NCBI GenBank assembly: GCA_944470555.2 | Contig: OX104127.1 | Coordinates: forward strand, 157,951,276-158,015,275 | Origin: Heterobilharzia americana | Lineage: Eukaryota; Platyhelminthes; Trematoda; Strigeidida; Schistosomatidae | Direction: 5' to 3' | Length of the DNA stretch: 64,000 nt | Part shown: piece by piece, positions 36,843 to 50,100 of the stretch | Position numbering within the stretch: the first letter of the stretch is position 1 | How the letters are laid out: every line of letters begins with the position of its first letter | Made by a program: the position numbers and the translations under genes | The notes under the pieces: generated by a model | Databases searched by the model: none | The model's input: the letters and a program-made list of their open reading frames with translations, nothing else | What the model was told of the DNA's origin: nothing

Positions 36843-39033
36843 ACCAAATTGATATTATGATTATGGTTAGCTCTTTGTCTATAGTCCGAGGAGATTTTTT
36901 TCCATTTGATTGCAGTATCCTGGGTCATGAAAACATGACTAACTTTTCTGTGCATCTTGAAAAAACCCTAGACTTGGTGTTTACAAATGAGCGTAGCATA
37001 CACGTAGCCCATGAACGGGCTCGCTGCTGAATTTTGATCGCTGTATAGCGTCTGTTTCGCCTAAAGCGTATGGCGAATTACACAACAGGCTCGTCAAAAT
37101 CTTTCCCAAAAAGTCCGGTATAGATGCTATTCACAGAAAAATATGCTACTCTTGAGAAAAGTGCTAAAGGAAACGGACTGGGATATATTTACCGCTTAAG
37201 TTTGAGACAACACCATAGTTAACACCACAAGCCATTTCAGATTAAGCAAGTCGTTCGTACATCGGCGAGCCGACTTCATTTCTCTTCGTGTCCATAGTCA
37301 GGCAGATGGCTGCCTTTTGGTTTCGGTACAAATGAAGTATTTAAGCGTCGTAAATCTGTGAGACCATCCCAAAGTCCAGGTACTGGTAGTGTTCTAAGTG
37401 TTGTATTAGGAAAAGGCGCAGATATTTTATAACCCTCGGGCAGATACATTCAATACGTCGTTTTCTAAAAACATAACGCCAGCTGCTTGGGAATAGTTCA
37501 AAGTTGTACATGTTAGGTCTCGATCCATCGCTTTAAATTCCCTATATTTGAGGCCAGTCAGGAAATTACTTCTTATAGTGTTACATCAAATCCGCTGAGT
37601 AGCACGTAGCGAAGATACGAATTTTCGGAGTTCCTAAAACCCAAAGCGAGAACTGACCAAATCCAAAACAATCACTTGCCAAAAAGCGAAAGTATATTCA
37701 AACAGTAAGTGAACCCTACGAAAATTGTTCTTTACAACAAAATACATGCACAAAAGCTAATTACAAGCCTTCAGTTCTAACGGCTACTGCGTTTTCTATC
37801 CATAACAAAGTACAGTTGTAACACTGATCGAAACAAGTGGTTAAATGTGGTTGTACAAGCAAATTCAATGAAGCTAAACAAGATGAGTGGTCGATGTTTT
37901 TTAAATACACTACAAGAAAAAATTGAAACGCACTCAACATCTAGCGCCTTCAGATCTGAGAAAGATTTGCATATAAACGCAGGAGAAGTGTCTTAGGCGC
38001 TGTCACTCTTTCGCATCATAACATTTCTTCTGTTCCAGTCAAGGTCACTAAGCCTGTTCCGTGTACGCTCTCGGAAAACACATGATCCCTTGACTCTCTT
38101 ACTAGACCACTCCCTCTAAATAAGCTTTCCACAACTCATACTCAGCCATGGGCTGCCAGATGGCCATACCCTTGTTCTTCTGAAGGAAAACAGTACACTG
38201 TCTATAAAGGAAGGCGCTTTGCCTCACTGTTTGTGGAAGCCAGTAGGCTTCTAGGTTCGGTACTTCCCTTGATTCTGTTTCGTTCTATTTCGCACAACAC
38301 ATCTTATTTTAACAGAACTGAGTTCTCTGGGTGGGCTAATGATCTGGTGATTTCTGCACCAGTTGACTCTCTCTCAGATTCCTTACAGTTAAATAGTTTC
38401 TTACCTGAAGCTAGCCGGTGCTTTTCTGAAATATTTTGAAGTTAAACCCTTCTAAATGCCATACTGCCAATTGTAGCCCCCGATGCAAACAAAACGGACA
38501 AGCTTTTGGGGTTCTGCGACTTCTTTTGTAGGAATTAAATGGAGCGTTAACTGTCGTGGACTCAGCTTTGCTCCTGACCCTTGTTGATCGTCTTATATCG
38601 TGTTGACTTCTGAATGGTCTTTCACTTAACGTGTTGCATAAAAAAACCAAGGCCCTTTGGGACGATTCTTCATCTACTTTTGCAATTTATTAATTTCTGC
38701 ATTTTGCCTCTTCCTCTGCATTGTTCTGAGTCGGTCTTCTTTAGTTTGTTGAAAAAGACTTTTATATTATGTAGGGCCTTGGAAGCCGTCAGTAGGGTAA
38801 GCGCTGTACTTCCGACTCAGGTGATCAACACTGTAGTTGACAAGCATTTAAACTCCAGCAAGCAACTAGCTAACGTAATTTTAAATGACACCAGACCCCC
38901 ACTTCATTTCCAGCCCCCTTTTTGTTTCTCCTCGAAGAGGACAAGAGGAAATTATGTGAGACTGTACGCTAGTACAGTAAAATATAAGAATTCGACTGTA
39001 TCTTACCCGGCGCGCGTGGTGTGAGGAAGGAAG
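36843..39033 (+). pseudogene. Decayed LINE: endonuclease, RT and C-terminal domain (copy 2)
   Basis: Counterpart of 15,400-17,590. It has the same motif order and the same dead AND box. About 30 substitutions against copy 1 are concentrated between 36,805 and 37,910. The open frame matching 16,266-16,553 in copy 1 is not kept as an ORF of similar length, and two of the changes in the C-terminal ORF are amino-acid changes (Tyr to Cys, Ala to Thr), which argues against selection on the protein. Confidence 0.6.
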
Positions 39034-40649
39034 TTGTTAGGACAAAAATCACTTACTAACTCTGAAACAAAAAATAATCTCTTTCCAATACTTTGGCCAA
39101 CGATGTTAATTTTGCTTTGTTGTTAGTATCACTTACGTAATTTAAATTGTTATATTTACACCGTCTGAAATGTCGTGAGTGGGTGGGTGACTGATTGACT
39201 GGATGACGAAAACAACGCAAAACCCCACGCATAAGTGTACTTATTCGAGTTGCCACGCCTCTCAGTAGCATACAAATAACAAGCAAACAGGAAAAGTGAC
39301 ACCAAAGTACACAAAGTTGTGTGAGAGAAGCAACAATAAACGCTTATTGTGTGAGGAGAAAGTATTAGAATGGCATTCGCGTATCAACTTAGTAACAGTT
39401 GATAATCCCATCCCAATAGTTTACTTAACAGCGTAAAACAAATTTTAGTTGTTAATGATCTCTACACTTCTTAAATTCTTTTAATGACACCATTCTGAAC
39501 GTTGTAGGCAGTACATACATAATACTTAGTTTTCCTTGTAATGCATCATACTCAGAATTCGGAATGGTACAAAGATTGTCTGGAATAAGGTGATTACCAC
39601 CACTTTTGCTGTCTCCATCAACAGTAACCTCGGCTCGATATTTGAAGTATCTGGACGAGGGTCGCCAAAACCCAATTCCGTCCCAGAACTAGGGCTCAGG
39701 TACCCCGGCTACTCAAACTTCTCTGAACAAGCAGCCTATAGAGGAAGTGCTTCACGCGAACTCACAGGTTTAAGCATTCGTAATTTCTATAGTACCAAAT
39801 CAAGGGTCGTTATCTACGGTGTGCCTTCGTCCAATATTAAAGTACCGCTCATCTGTTCTGAGCGGCCTCCGCATAAGCAGCAAACCTGAAATCAAAGAGA
39901 TGCAACTGTAGCGGCCAGAATCCAATAATCTTGGCCTGAACGCGGGAAATAACCAGGCGGTGCTAACCGACGTGAATCTGACTAGTTTCTGCGTCCTACT
40001 GTTTAGCTTCCTAACTTCCGCGAGTGACGCACAGTCAAAGGTTGGATCAAAATATCAAAACACGGTTTGCAGTAATTCAATAGTAGATTCGTAACAAAAT
40101 CTGTGGTACTATTGAGGCAACAATAAGTCATGTCAAAATTACAAAAATACCTCAACAGTGCCGTTGGTAACTATATAGTCCAAAACGTTTTCGGGTGCAA
40201 ATACGTACTACACGGCAAAAACTGGTTAAACGAATACAACCGTTAAGTACCTGTCGGTCGGTAGGAATATTCCCGACGAAAGGGATCAAAACTCTGCCTA
40301 CAGGAATCAAACCAACAAACAAACGTTCCCGGTAGACAGTCAAAAGACAAACGGTCAAATCACTGCACAACCGTAAGTTGAACCAAAACAAAATGTTGGG
40401 CTCAGTAAAACAACATCACCTTGTCAACAGTCCAGCGTCACATAATAGGAAAGTGGAACATTCACAATAAGTCTCAAACATACAAAGGCAAATACCGAGT
40501 GTAAAGTCAAATAAGACAGTTAAACAAGCAAATAACATTACACCGGCGAGGGTCAAAGGTACACCATCCATAACGAGGTAAAAATGTTAAAATAAATGCC
40601 AATACAATCAAATAAGGGTGATCGAGAGGGATTTTCAGATCAATTTTCT

Positions 40650-41500
40650 GTTGCAGCAACGTTATTTCTCATTTCGAACGCTATGGAGTGACTGTAGACC
40701 AGACCGCTTCTCTAAATGCGACACGTTGGGTTAGAGTCTGTCTATAAGGATTTAGACTGAACATCATATCTTATCATGAACTACTCCACAAGCACCTAGA
40801 TTATTGTTGCCCAGAAAATAAGTTAGTTGCGACCTCCACATACGAAATACGCGACCATGACCATAAATTGTTAACTAAAACTGAAGTTTGTGACAACAGC
40901 TAGCGGAGTGGTTTCTTCCTCAATAAATTTCGTCACTCTCAGGATAGGCTTCCCAAAGGAAAGGGCACTGAGGTTTCACCATAACCTCTTTCGCTCCCCA
41001 ATTAATAGGTTGCGAGCCTACTACTCTCCCGACCGCCATCTAATCGTTCTGGTCTAACGAGAATATACCCGAACCTCCCAATGCACAAAAAAGGTTGTCG
41101 TAATCCTCTATTTCCCTCTGTTCCAAGACATTTAAGGACGTTTATGCAAGCCGTTTGAGCACTATTTTGACCACCGTTGTGGAGAGTTAGAAAAATGAAA
41201 ATGAACTTAATTTAAACTTAGATATTCTTTTAACCCCACCACAAAAATAACGTGTATCTAAAAAATATGTGCGAACATCATTACGGAAGAACAAAGAGAT
41301 TGTTTTTATATGGATAAATCAAAGTACACGTAAAGTCTGAATGGACCGACAGGAATTCAGACTTCTCTTTTCGGCGATTTGTTCTACCATGTGTCATCTT
41401 TTGCCAGTGCTGCTTGGGCTTTCTTTTATCATCCGTGGAGCAGCAACTTGATGGGAACATCTCAATTTTCATTCCTATCAAAAAATATCAACTAGGCATA
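40650..41500. other. Single-copy flank right of the duplication, no recognised gene
   Basis: The first sequence with no counterpart elsewhere in the window. ORFs are short and resemble nothing I know. Confidence 0.4.
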
Positions 41501-41610
41501 CCTGGTCAGTGATATTGGGCCTGTTGAAAGAAGCCTCTGGAATCGACTGCCTGAAAGCTTAGCTGCTTCCCAAATATTCTCACAACTAACTAAATCGCCT
41601 ATCAGTGCTT
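41500..41610 (+). pseudogene. Possible LINE C-terminal tail
   Basis: A plus-strand frame reads GPVERSLWNRLPESLAAS, which fits the W-N-x-L-P motif near the C-terminus of CR1/Jockey-like RT proteins (compare INAWNRLPGVVVSA at 8,510). No other part of the element is recognised. Confidence 0.4.
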
Positions 41611-44260
41611 CTTGAAACTCTACTTGGGAAGCTACTTATTTAACGAATGGTCTGACAGGCAGTTATACGGCGATCATGTTACTCGGATATCGCTGTATAA
41701 TTCAATATCAAACACCGGTAGTCTGTGTATCGTCCGTTGCCGTTTGGACAGCCATGCTTCCAGCGCATATTTCTATACAAAAAACAATCTATCTTGATGT
41801 AATAAACCTTCAATGCTACCAGCCGTCGCACTCCAGGATCCGGAATGCTTGATTCTGGGCGGTCATAGTGGCAACGGAAATCTGGACAGACAGTAAAATC
41901 CAAGAGATCAACTCACCTCTTGACTCTAAAGTGAACATATTCACAACAGTGCTATGCAAAAAGCTTCTCCGGCACTCCATCTAACAGTGACCACACCTCC
42001 TTGATAATGCTGTATACATTACCGCGAACAGTATGAAAAACCCATTGCCGCTGGTCTGCAGTTCTCCAAATGTTTATTCCTTCTGCTCCACAACATCTAT
42101 ATCGCTGTGGACAGTAACGCTTGAATAAATACTCACCTAGATTGTGCGATTATATGGAAGGTTACAGATTCCTGAAGTCGTCGGTGTGGGTTCTCTTGGT
42201 TTCCGAAGCTATGAACATGGGAATTTATGGCAAAATAAACGTTTATGAAGCGAGTAGTGGCATAAGGCGGATGGGTCAAACATGTTGACTGCTTTGACGG
42301 AGATTTGGAATTTTGCACTGCCGATGGTGAAAAAAGCATGACTGAAAACCCTTGTATATGCTGAAAAATGGTATTTTTTGGTTCTCTTTATGACTTACGG
42401 AATCTTCTGATGTTTTTAATCGAATTTAGTGACCTTCCTTCTTTACCACCCAGGCCCGTAAAATCTCGTAGATTTTTGAACGTATATCAATGCAATGATA
42501 CCTGTAAACTGGCTTCTGACATGTTAAAATTACCAATGTGAGAAAATTACACTTATTTATTTACACGAAGCCCCTTCTACTACAAGCAATTCACATTTTC
42601 TGTACTGTATTGCTGGGAAAAAAATATTAACTGGTGATTCGATTTAAGATATCAACCCGCCCCTCTACTATAAGGGCAAATTATATATAGTGATGCTGCG
42701 CAGCAGATGTTTTGGCGTGTTGATACTTGTATCAGCCCACCATCATTTGAACCGAACTGATAATTCTGCATCGGCACATGGAATCCTTTGTTGGCGCCTC
42801 GAATCGCCAGTAGTTTCGGTTTGGTAGTGATGATGGACAATGGCTAGCGGTGGATTTGAGGTGCATATTTCGCTTGATTTGGTAATCATAGATCAGCTGG
42901 ATGTATCTGCTTCCCTACTAGGAATTGGAGCCGGGCCAGCCGCTTCAAACGACAGAGTGAAATTGATGCATTCACACAGGGACTGGTATGCACATGAAGA
43001 CAGATGGATTGAGACCATTCAAGGATAGAATAAAAGTAGTGACATGAAAAGATACAGCAGTAGCACAAGAAGTGGCTATCGGTTTAGCAGATATCACTTG
43101 AGCATTAGAAGCGGCCAGTCCTGGATTGAAGTCTTAGTGGAAACAACGTCGCTGGCTGAAGGCACGTACATCCAGTCGGCGAGTCACAAATAAGATGAAG
43201 CATGCCCCCTGGATTCTGCTGCTGGCCGCCATCTGTCATTGGGTCTAGATTTCTAGTACATCATTCCATGTGACTTCACAAATAGGGGGACAACAAACGG
43301 CAAATCTCTCTCTCTTTTAACGTTGCACGTGTCAGCATAAAACATACCTTACTTCTATTCAAAAACTGCCGCTATTTTGATAACGATCCTTCTGATGTCT
43401 GTTCCTCTGCGCCCCAGCAACTAATTCTGATGAAATACATGTATACTGTTGAAGAGAGGGTAACTTTCTGACCCATATATTCGTCAGGATCATATGTTTA
43501 TATAGACACCTACCAATTCCCCGAATCATGGAGGCGAGAGCTATCTTGTGGATTAAGCTGTGAAAATAAGAATTGGTGTTAAAATAGACGCTTATTTGAT
43601 GCAACATCAAACTATAGATACCAATCAAACATGTCAGTTACCTTTAACACAAATACAGAACATTGCACCACCTTGATGCAGCCTGTGGGTGGTAATAAGA
43701 AAAAGTTTTCAGCAAGTCGGTTATGGGTGTTTCAGGATGGCTGCCACCTTGTCTGTCCATAGGCTTATAACCCAGCCATAAATGGTATGCCCAAAGAAAC
43801 CAAGCTATTTGATTCCTGTTTGACATTTGCGGATTTTGGCAGTAATACTGTAGTGCCCAGTAGACTTGGTTATGACTTCTATCTGTTGTAAACTTTATAT
43901 TCACTGCTGACCGCAACTGAAAGATGAATAACTTTTTATGTATTCAAAAAAATGTGTCCGCTGGACCTGCCCACTAGAGTGCTTGGAATAATCACTTTAT
44001 GATTTTACGACTACCTTTTTATTTGCTACGTTGTGGTAGTCTAAAACAAATTGTTCAGAGCGTTGGACATAAGCCCCTGGGTTCAACAGTACCATAACCT
44101 AGTAATCTGCCGAAAGCGGGGTCTAACTTTTTAAGACGAGTTTCCATAACCAGACTACAGACGAGACAGTCGCCGAGGCATAACGGACAAAATCTAAGCG
44201 CGGAAATGTCATACAATAGGTGTTGGATTGTTTATGTTGCTTTCCACAGACCAGAGGGCA
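41611..44260. other. No recognised gene
   Basis: Several 60-90 codon ORFs occur on both strands (for example 42,840-43,028 plus and 43,644-43,916 minus) but no domain is recognisable. The part next to 44,260 may be degraded 3' pol sequence of the gypsy remnant. Confidence 0.35.
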
Positions 44261-45250
44261 CGTACAGCTATTCAAGCGGGACCAGATAGCTCAATAACAT
44301 CTGTTTTCGGGGTATTTCCCGTTGCCATAGGTGCCCGGTTGCACGCTTTGACCGGGTTGATTTGGTAAATGTGGTCATATCGCATAAAGTTGCAGTCAAA
44401 TGGTAAATATGTGGCATCGGGTAGCAGTGCGGGATTGTCTTAACGTTAGGCCGTCGGTGGTCATCGGTCAGGCGCCAATCGTTGCGGCTCCTTTGGAGAC
44501 CATATGCAACGGTGACGCTCAAGGACTGCTCGTTGGTTTGATGATTTTCAGCTGAAGCATGCAACTGAACTTACTTTTTGCCTAACAGAGGCTGGATGGC
44601 ATACTTTTGACTCCGTAGATGGACCGTGATATGACGCACAAAATTGTCGGTTATGCGCGGCAGTGTGCGTTGGTTTCCAGTACCCTAAATATTTATCTAA
44701 CACCATCTGTTAGGATGCGTCGCCCGAGACTTTTCTTCCAGCTGTGGATAAACCAGGACCTAAGTAAGCGGTTCCGCCGGTAGATAACATCGTGTTGTTA
44801 TCTATCTGTCATCTTTGATGGTTATTCACAGGTAGGTCGTAGCGGTACAGCAAATTCGTGACAGTTATGGGCACGGAAACACCAGCTGGGGGAAATATCC
44901 AGTGGATAGGTTTGCTTATGCCTAGAATGAGGTAGCCTGACCATTTTACGAAGGCTGCGATAGCTCTGCGCTTGGCTTTTTGTGGGCTGAAAGGTAGTCC
45001 GCAATGAGGCTAGTTTGAGGCTATAAGAAGGACATCTACTTCTGCGCCAGTGTCTATGCGCTAGCGTATTTCCGTTTTCACGTCAGTTACGTTTAACAAA
45101 CAGCCTTTCCGCCAGCTACGGTTTCCATTAACGCGTGCAAGTGAGGCAGTTTCCTGGTTTTATCCAATTTTTTTGGAAAGTGCACGGCCTTCATTAGTTT
45201 CTGTCTTCTTCGCCATAGGTGTTATGGAAAAAACAACATTTACGGTTTAC
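44260..45250 (-). mobile_element. Ty3/gypsy LTR-retrotransposon remnant (gag end, protease, RT start)
   Basis: Read on the minus strand in element order. Near 45,200 a broken CFFHNTYGEEDRN and PCTF resemble the Cys/His gag motif of flatworm gypsy elements. Near 45,010-45,065 the protease active site reads RIDTGAEVDVLL, followed by VSVPITVTNLLYRYDLPV in the place of the protease flap and C-terminal part. At 44,270-44,480 the RT reads WRLTDDHRRPNVKTIP, then YPMPHIYHLTATL and TTFTKS. Frameshifts and stops separate the parts and the RT catalytic YxDD, RNase H and integrase are not found. No LTR pair was identified. Confidence 0.7.
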
Positions 45251-45739
45251 TACCAAGTGAGATCCAGCCACTGGGGGGTCACGTAAAACGCTAAGATGGC
45301 GCGCAGCACGCTGCAGCGTTGTACGTTGTGACCTAGGGATTTACGTCAGAGGAGCTGCTTAACGGAGTCGTATAGCTTTGTCACTTTCAAACCCTGGCCC
45401 CTGGGTTCTTCGATAACTAAGCGTGCTTTGGAGAAAGATCTAATAGGGATGTCCAGTGTTTTACTAACCGGGGCTGTCAGGTCATCGATGGGAGCCAAAT
45501 AAAGTGTGACCGGCCCGGTCTGAATCCTCTATGTTGGTTTTGAGGGAGACACTTCACGGAACCATTGTTGAAAGTCTGTTGGCTAATGACCACTCACATG
45601 TGAGCAGGCACGTAGGTACCTGAGTTATTATCTAGCTTGATGCAACGGAGTAACTCATCTAGGCACTGACAATCTGTAAAATCATTTCACTTTAGAAGTT
45701 TTGCTCTAGGTAGTCTCGCCAGTATGACGCAAAATGCAT

Positions 45740-46090
45740 TGGGTACATTGTCGGTTTAATGGTTATAATGATAATATATATTCTTGAATATACAGGCACA
45801 CACGATTTTCACAGGTATGAATAAGTTACCGCGCAAATCACACATATCTTTATGGTAGGTAATCTCAGTTCCCACCTATTTCATCAATAGGCGATATAAG
45901 TGCTGTATGTTTATATGACGAAACGTCCCAGCAGGATAGATATGCATAAACTAACTATTTAGACAAGTGGAAGCATCGTCTTAGCGTTAACAGAAGGCTG
46001 GGGTTCGTATCTGGGTACTACATGTATTTCCTGGAGGAAAACAAAACTTGAAGCTAATACTTCAATGCGACGTTGATAACAAAGTTATGA
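45740..46090 (+). repeat. tRNA-box dispersed repeat, third copy (inverted)
   Basis: Box A-like sequence at 45,960-45,970 and box B-like sequence at 46,002-46,012 on the plus strand. The core 45,806-46,045 differs from the copies at 11.5 and 33.0 kb by one inserted base (a T3 run instead of T2). Outside the core the identity falls quickly on both sides, though traces such as the gtttcataact block remain recognisable. It sits next to the upstream side of the minus-strand gypsy remnant, so an LTR origin was considered but not supported. Confidence 0.65.
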
Positions 46091-46550
46091 AACAGTTGTG
46101 AAATCGCGTTAAAATGTGACAGGATTTCAAACATACCACGCTCGGAAGCTATCAAAAGTTTAGGAATCTGGTCAAGGTGGTCAGCATCAAGACGGAAGTG
46201 CACAAATACAAAAGGGAACGATGTCACTAGCTTAGCAGCCGCTGTTACTCTAACTTGACAGACGCAAAGACCCATCACTAATGATTCGTAAATGTTGTAT
46301 ACTTAAGAGAGAACACAATGGAGAAGCCACATGTTTGATAGCCCATGTCAAAGTGCCGATGTGTTCCGACTGATTGACTCAAGGATCGAGTACGGGCAAC
46401 GCAACATAGCACAAAAGCGTATGAATTGGCACGGATACCTTTGAGGATCAGAGAAGATAAGGTCATGATGTGCCACATTATCCATAATCCCCTTCAATCG
46501 AACAGATTTCTCCCAAGCTTTAATTAAAAACGCCACCTTAGGGGTGATCC
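46091..46550. other. No recognised gene
   Basis: Overlapping minus-strand ORFs at 46,054-46,566 are not recognisable. Confidence 0.35.
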
Positions 46551-46760
46551 GTTGAGGGCAGACCATCAGAGAACAAGCACAAAGATGAGTGCTAACTCGT
46601 TTGCAGCTGTAGTTTGTAAACTGTGGAACTTTGTTTCCTCAGCAGATTTTACGGCCCAATCCTCCGATACTTTTAGAATGAGGCCAGATGAACATCTAAG
46701 GTCCTGTGGTACGGATGAGCTGTACTCAAAAAGCTTTCTGTTATCTACAGACCAGTAGAA
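46550..46760 (+). pseudogene. LINE C-terminal fragment
   Basis: The 68-codon ORF reads NSFAAVVCKLWNFVSSADF, then SSDTFRMRPDEHL. This fits the F-x-x-R-V-x-x-L-W-N-x-L-P and S-x-x-x-F-K-x-x-L-D-x-x-L pattern that ends CR1/Jockey-like RT proteins. It is 5' truncated. Confidence 0.5.
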
Positions 46761-47100
46761 GTAATACTACGTCAAGACCAGATCAATTAATAATCGATTA
46801 TCTCTCTCCTTCAAGGTTTTTCGTGACCAGGAAGACAATTTTGACCGTTTCAACCTAAAACACACTTCAACAAGACAGACGTAGAGTCGAAGGGACCATT
46901 GTTCATTGATTCTGCAAAAGGAAATTTGAAGGTTGAAGGTTTCTTGGAAACTATGAGAGTCGGCATTAGTGTTGAATCTCGTCGAACCCTAGGATATTGA
47001 CTTTGGGGAATTATTTGCCGCTACAGTACTTGTCATCCCTATTTCCTCACTCCTCACGCCATATTTCTCGTCCTACTTTTTAAGTAGGGCTTAATAATTA
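46761..47100. other. No recognised gene
   Basis: Nothing recognisable on either strand. Confidence 0.4.
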
Positions 47101-50100
47101 CTTGCACGTACTTAAAAAGGAGGAGTTCTCAAATGCTTATTGATCTTATCATCCTCATCATTTCATCCCCCAAACAAACCAACCTACAATTTACAACTGA
47201 ACACAAGAACTGAGCCTCAAGGCCCGGAAGCTACAGATGTGATACTACAATACGAATCTCCAGTGATCAAAAGCAGGTATCCGTCCAAACTATTGTCGCA
47301 GAGGATATTCACTCTCCAGATGATTTTGGCAATGGCCTATGAAAGTCAAAAACCTGAGAGGTTCTAAGCCGAACAAAACACTGCTTACACCAAAGACAAC
47401 TGCATCCATCTCAAGCCGTGGAGCCACACCAGAAAGAGCAACCAGCGGACAACATAGAGAATGGGTCAGGGTGGAAAAAACTCGAGGCAGCCGTGAAAAC
47501 GCACCTGTAGGATCGAATAATATTGGCATCACTGACCGATCTAGCTCTGTCATTCTGTTTAACGTTCCCATCTGTGATGATAGCCATCTGGAACATGAGG
47601 ACATGTTTGACAGGCAGCAGTAGGACTCCCTCTGTTCCATGCTAGGTCTGGGCGTTTTCGGGGCAAACCTGTGTCGACTATACAAAGGCACTCACTTACC
47701 CGCAGGGAAGCCCCCGCCGATGAGAGTGACTCTAGGCTAAACTAGAGACGCTGAAAAGTTCCTCTTACCGTCACACACCCTGGTCATCAACAGATCGTCC
47801 AACATTAGAGCCAAACCTGACTGATCATGGGTGTCAAGGAAGACATCTCGAGAAGCAGCTGGTCCACCAGAACCTGCAACCATGGTCGCACATGGAATAC
47901 CTGAAATGGTGACCGGTACCCCAGGTGAGAAGTACACGCATGACGTCAAACAATGGGAGTGCTTATTGGCTCGGATGGAGCAGACTACCTTCCCCTAACC
48001 ATGACCTCGCCTAGACCAATGGTTGTCAACTTCGGACCCCCAGAAGTACTCACCAGAGTGCTGGAGACGTGGTACAAAGTCAACAGCACTATTAGCGGTA
48101 ACGTTCGCTGCTGTGAAGGCGGATCGAGAGCACTGGAACAACAACAGACAGCAGTTACGCCGTGTGACCAGGCCACCGTAACCCTAAACCGAAACGTTGG
48201 GAGTCAGACCAGCAACCTCCACTCAACACCGACTGCACCAGTCGACGAGGGAAAAAACTTAACTGGGCCGGTTCCACTGGAACTGGGCAGTCAGCAGAAA
48301 CCCTCACATCCAAACCAGTGCCATTAGTTAACCCAGAGACATCTCACGTTACGAGAAGCACCTCAAAGTGTCTCTACAGCAACGTGAGAGGACTCTGAGG
48401 TAAAATGCCGGAGCTCCGATCCCTCTGTCTTGACCTCGCCCCGAGAATCATGATCCCAACAGAACGTGGTTGTCACCAGACGTAACTGACACCGAAGTTA
48501 GCATAGATGATATGGTTCTGTTCAGAAGAGGCAGAAACATAGGGACGGAGGGGGGTTGCAGCATATGTGAAAGAGTGGTTCAGAAGTGAACAAACCACTG
48601 ACACGGCGCTGACAGAGCTCCCAGACTCTATCTGGTGCCACTTGACGGTCAAACACGCCAAATTCCTAGTTGAAGGAACCCATAGGTCCCCTAATGGCAA
48701 CTTGGAACACAACCAAAAACCACTCCAAGCAATATCCACAGTGTCAACTATAGGGAACCACCAGATTTTAATAGCTGGCGACTTCAACGCCCCAACCCTC
48801 AACCTAGAGCAAGGTGGCACTACCCGAGCCGGAAGTTCGGCTGTAACCTGCTAAACGCCATCCAAATGGCTGGATTGCAGGGAAAAAATCAGTGACAACA
48901 CCCCTGGGGGTCAGATGGTAAACCATCTAAACTGGATCACCTACTGACTAGTGATCCCCTTCTGGTTAAAAACCTTCAGGTACAAACCCCTCCTGGAAGT
49001 AGCGATCACCCTACGGTAATGTTCGACCTGGTAATCAGTGAAGGTCTATCATTGGAGGGACCTCGCCCTTACTTATGCTACAACAAGCCAAATTACGAAG
49101 GTATGAACAAGAGCCTTTCAACAGCTTCGTGGCCAGCGGATTGGTGTTCCTTATCGATCGACCAGCACTGGGGACTGGTAAAAGATATCATTAAGGCCTC
49201 CGTCTCACAAAACGTCCCTTTGGTGGTAACAATAACCAGAAAGCGAACGTCATGGCTAAAACGGGGCACTGAGCGCCTTCTAAAAGCCAAGAGAAGGGCA
49301 ATGCACACATTAAGACTCTCCAGCGAACAGGATAACCATAACGCATACATGACTCTACGGAATAGAAGCAACATAAGGGTGCGGGGAGACATGAGGTCAT
49401 TCCAGTCCAACCCAGCCGAAAGGCTTGAAGTAAACCCCAAAAACCTTTACCGATTCACGTCAAAAAGAAAATCGACAAGCCAAGGAGCATGTGTCATAAA
49501 AGGTCCGGACGGAGAAAACCTCTCTGGACAGGGGATTGCTGAAATGCTGAGCACCACATTTGACACAGCCCAACATTCGATCAAGAAACTGCGCATACCA
49601 ATTGCACGAACAGCCCCCAACGCTACCCGATGCTACTAAGTTACACGAAATACAGATAACTCGCGCTGTTGTTTTCGACAAGCTTTTAAAGTTAAGCGCG
49701 GGAAAATCCCCAGGGTGCGACGACATCCGCCCATCTGTGTTGAAAGAATGTGCAAGCACCCTAAGTGGCCCACTCTGCAACCTCTTCCAATGCTCCTTGG
49801 ATGAGCGAAAGCTCCCACGAGAGCGGAAACGGGCTATCCTTTCTCCCATCTTCAAAGGGGGAGACAGACAGAATCCCAACCGTTATAGACTCATAGCACT
49901 TCTACCAGTTATATCAAAAGCAATGGAAAGTGTGATGGACGACCGTATCAGAGAATATCTGGACACTAAGCGGGCACTCAGTGACGCTCAACATGGCTCC
50001 GGAAGGGTAGGTCCTGTGCCTCCAATCTCCTGACGGCCCATGATCACTGGACAGCATGCTGGGATCTCAAGGTCCCTGTCCACGTAATTTTTCTGGACTT

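Larger units (their letters stand above)
21444..40649. repeat. Tandem duplication, copy 2 (matched part)
   Basis: Direct repeat of 1-19,208 in the same orientation. It carries a second full ELAV/Sxl-like gene, a second dehydratase lysine exon and every LINE remnant of copy 1. By inference copy 2 really starts near 19,209, so 19,209-21,443 (with the dehydratase exon at 19,389-19,790) belongs to it. Substitutions are about a dozen in the first 15.3 kb and much denser beyond. A false duplication from two haplotypes placed in series in the assembly is the main alternative to a real genomic duplication. Confidence 0.97.

Noticed and set aside
45960..46020. Possible tRNA gene
   Set aside because: Box A and box B are present, but the T-arm and acceptor stem do not pair, so it is a tRNA-related repeat.
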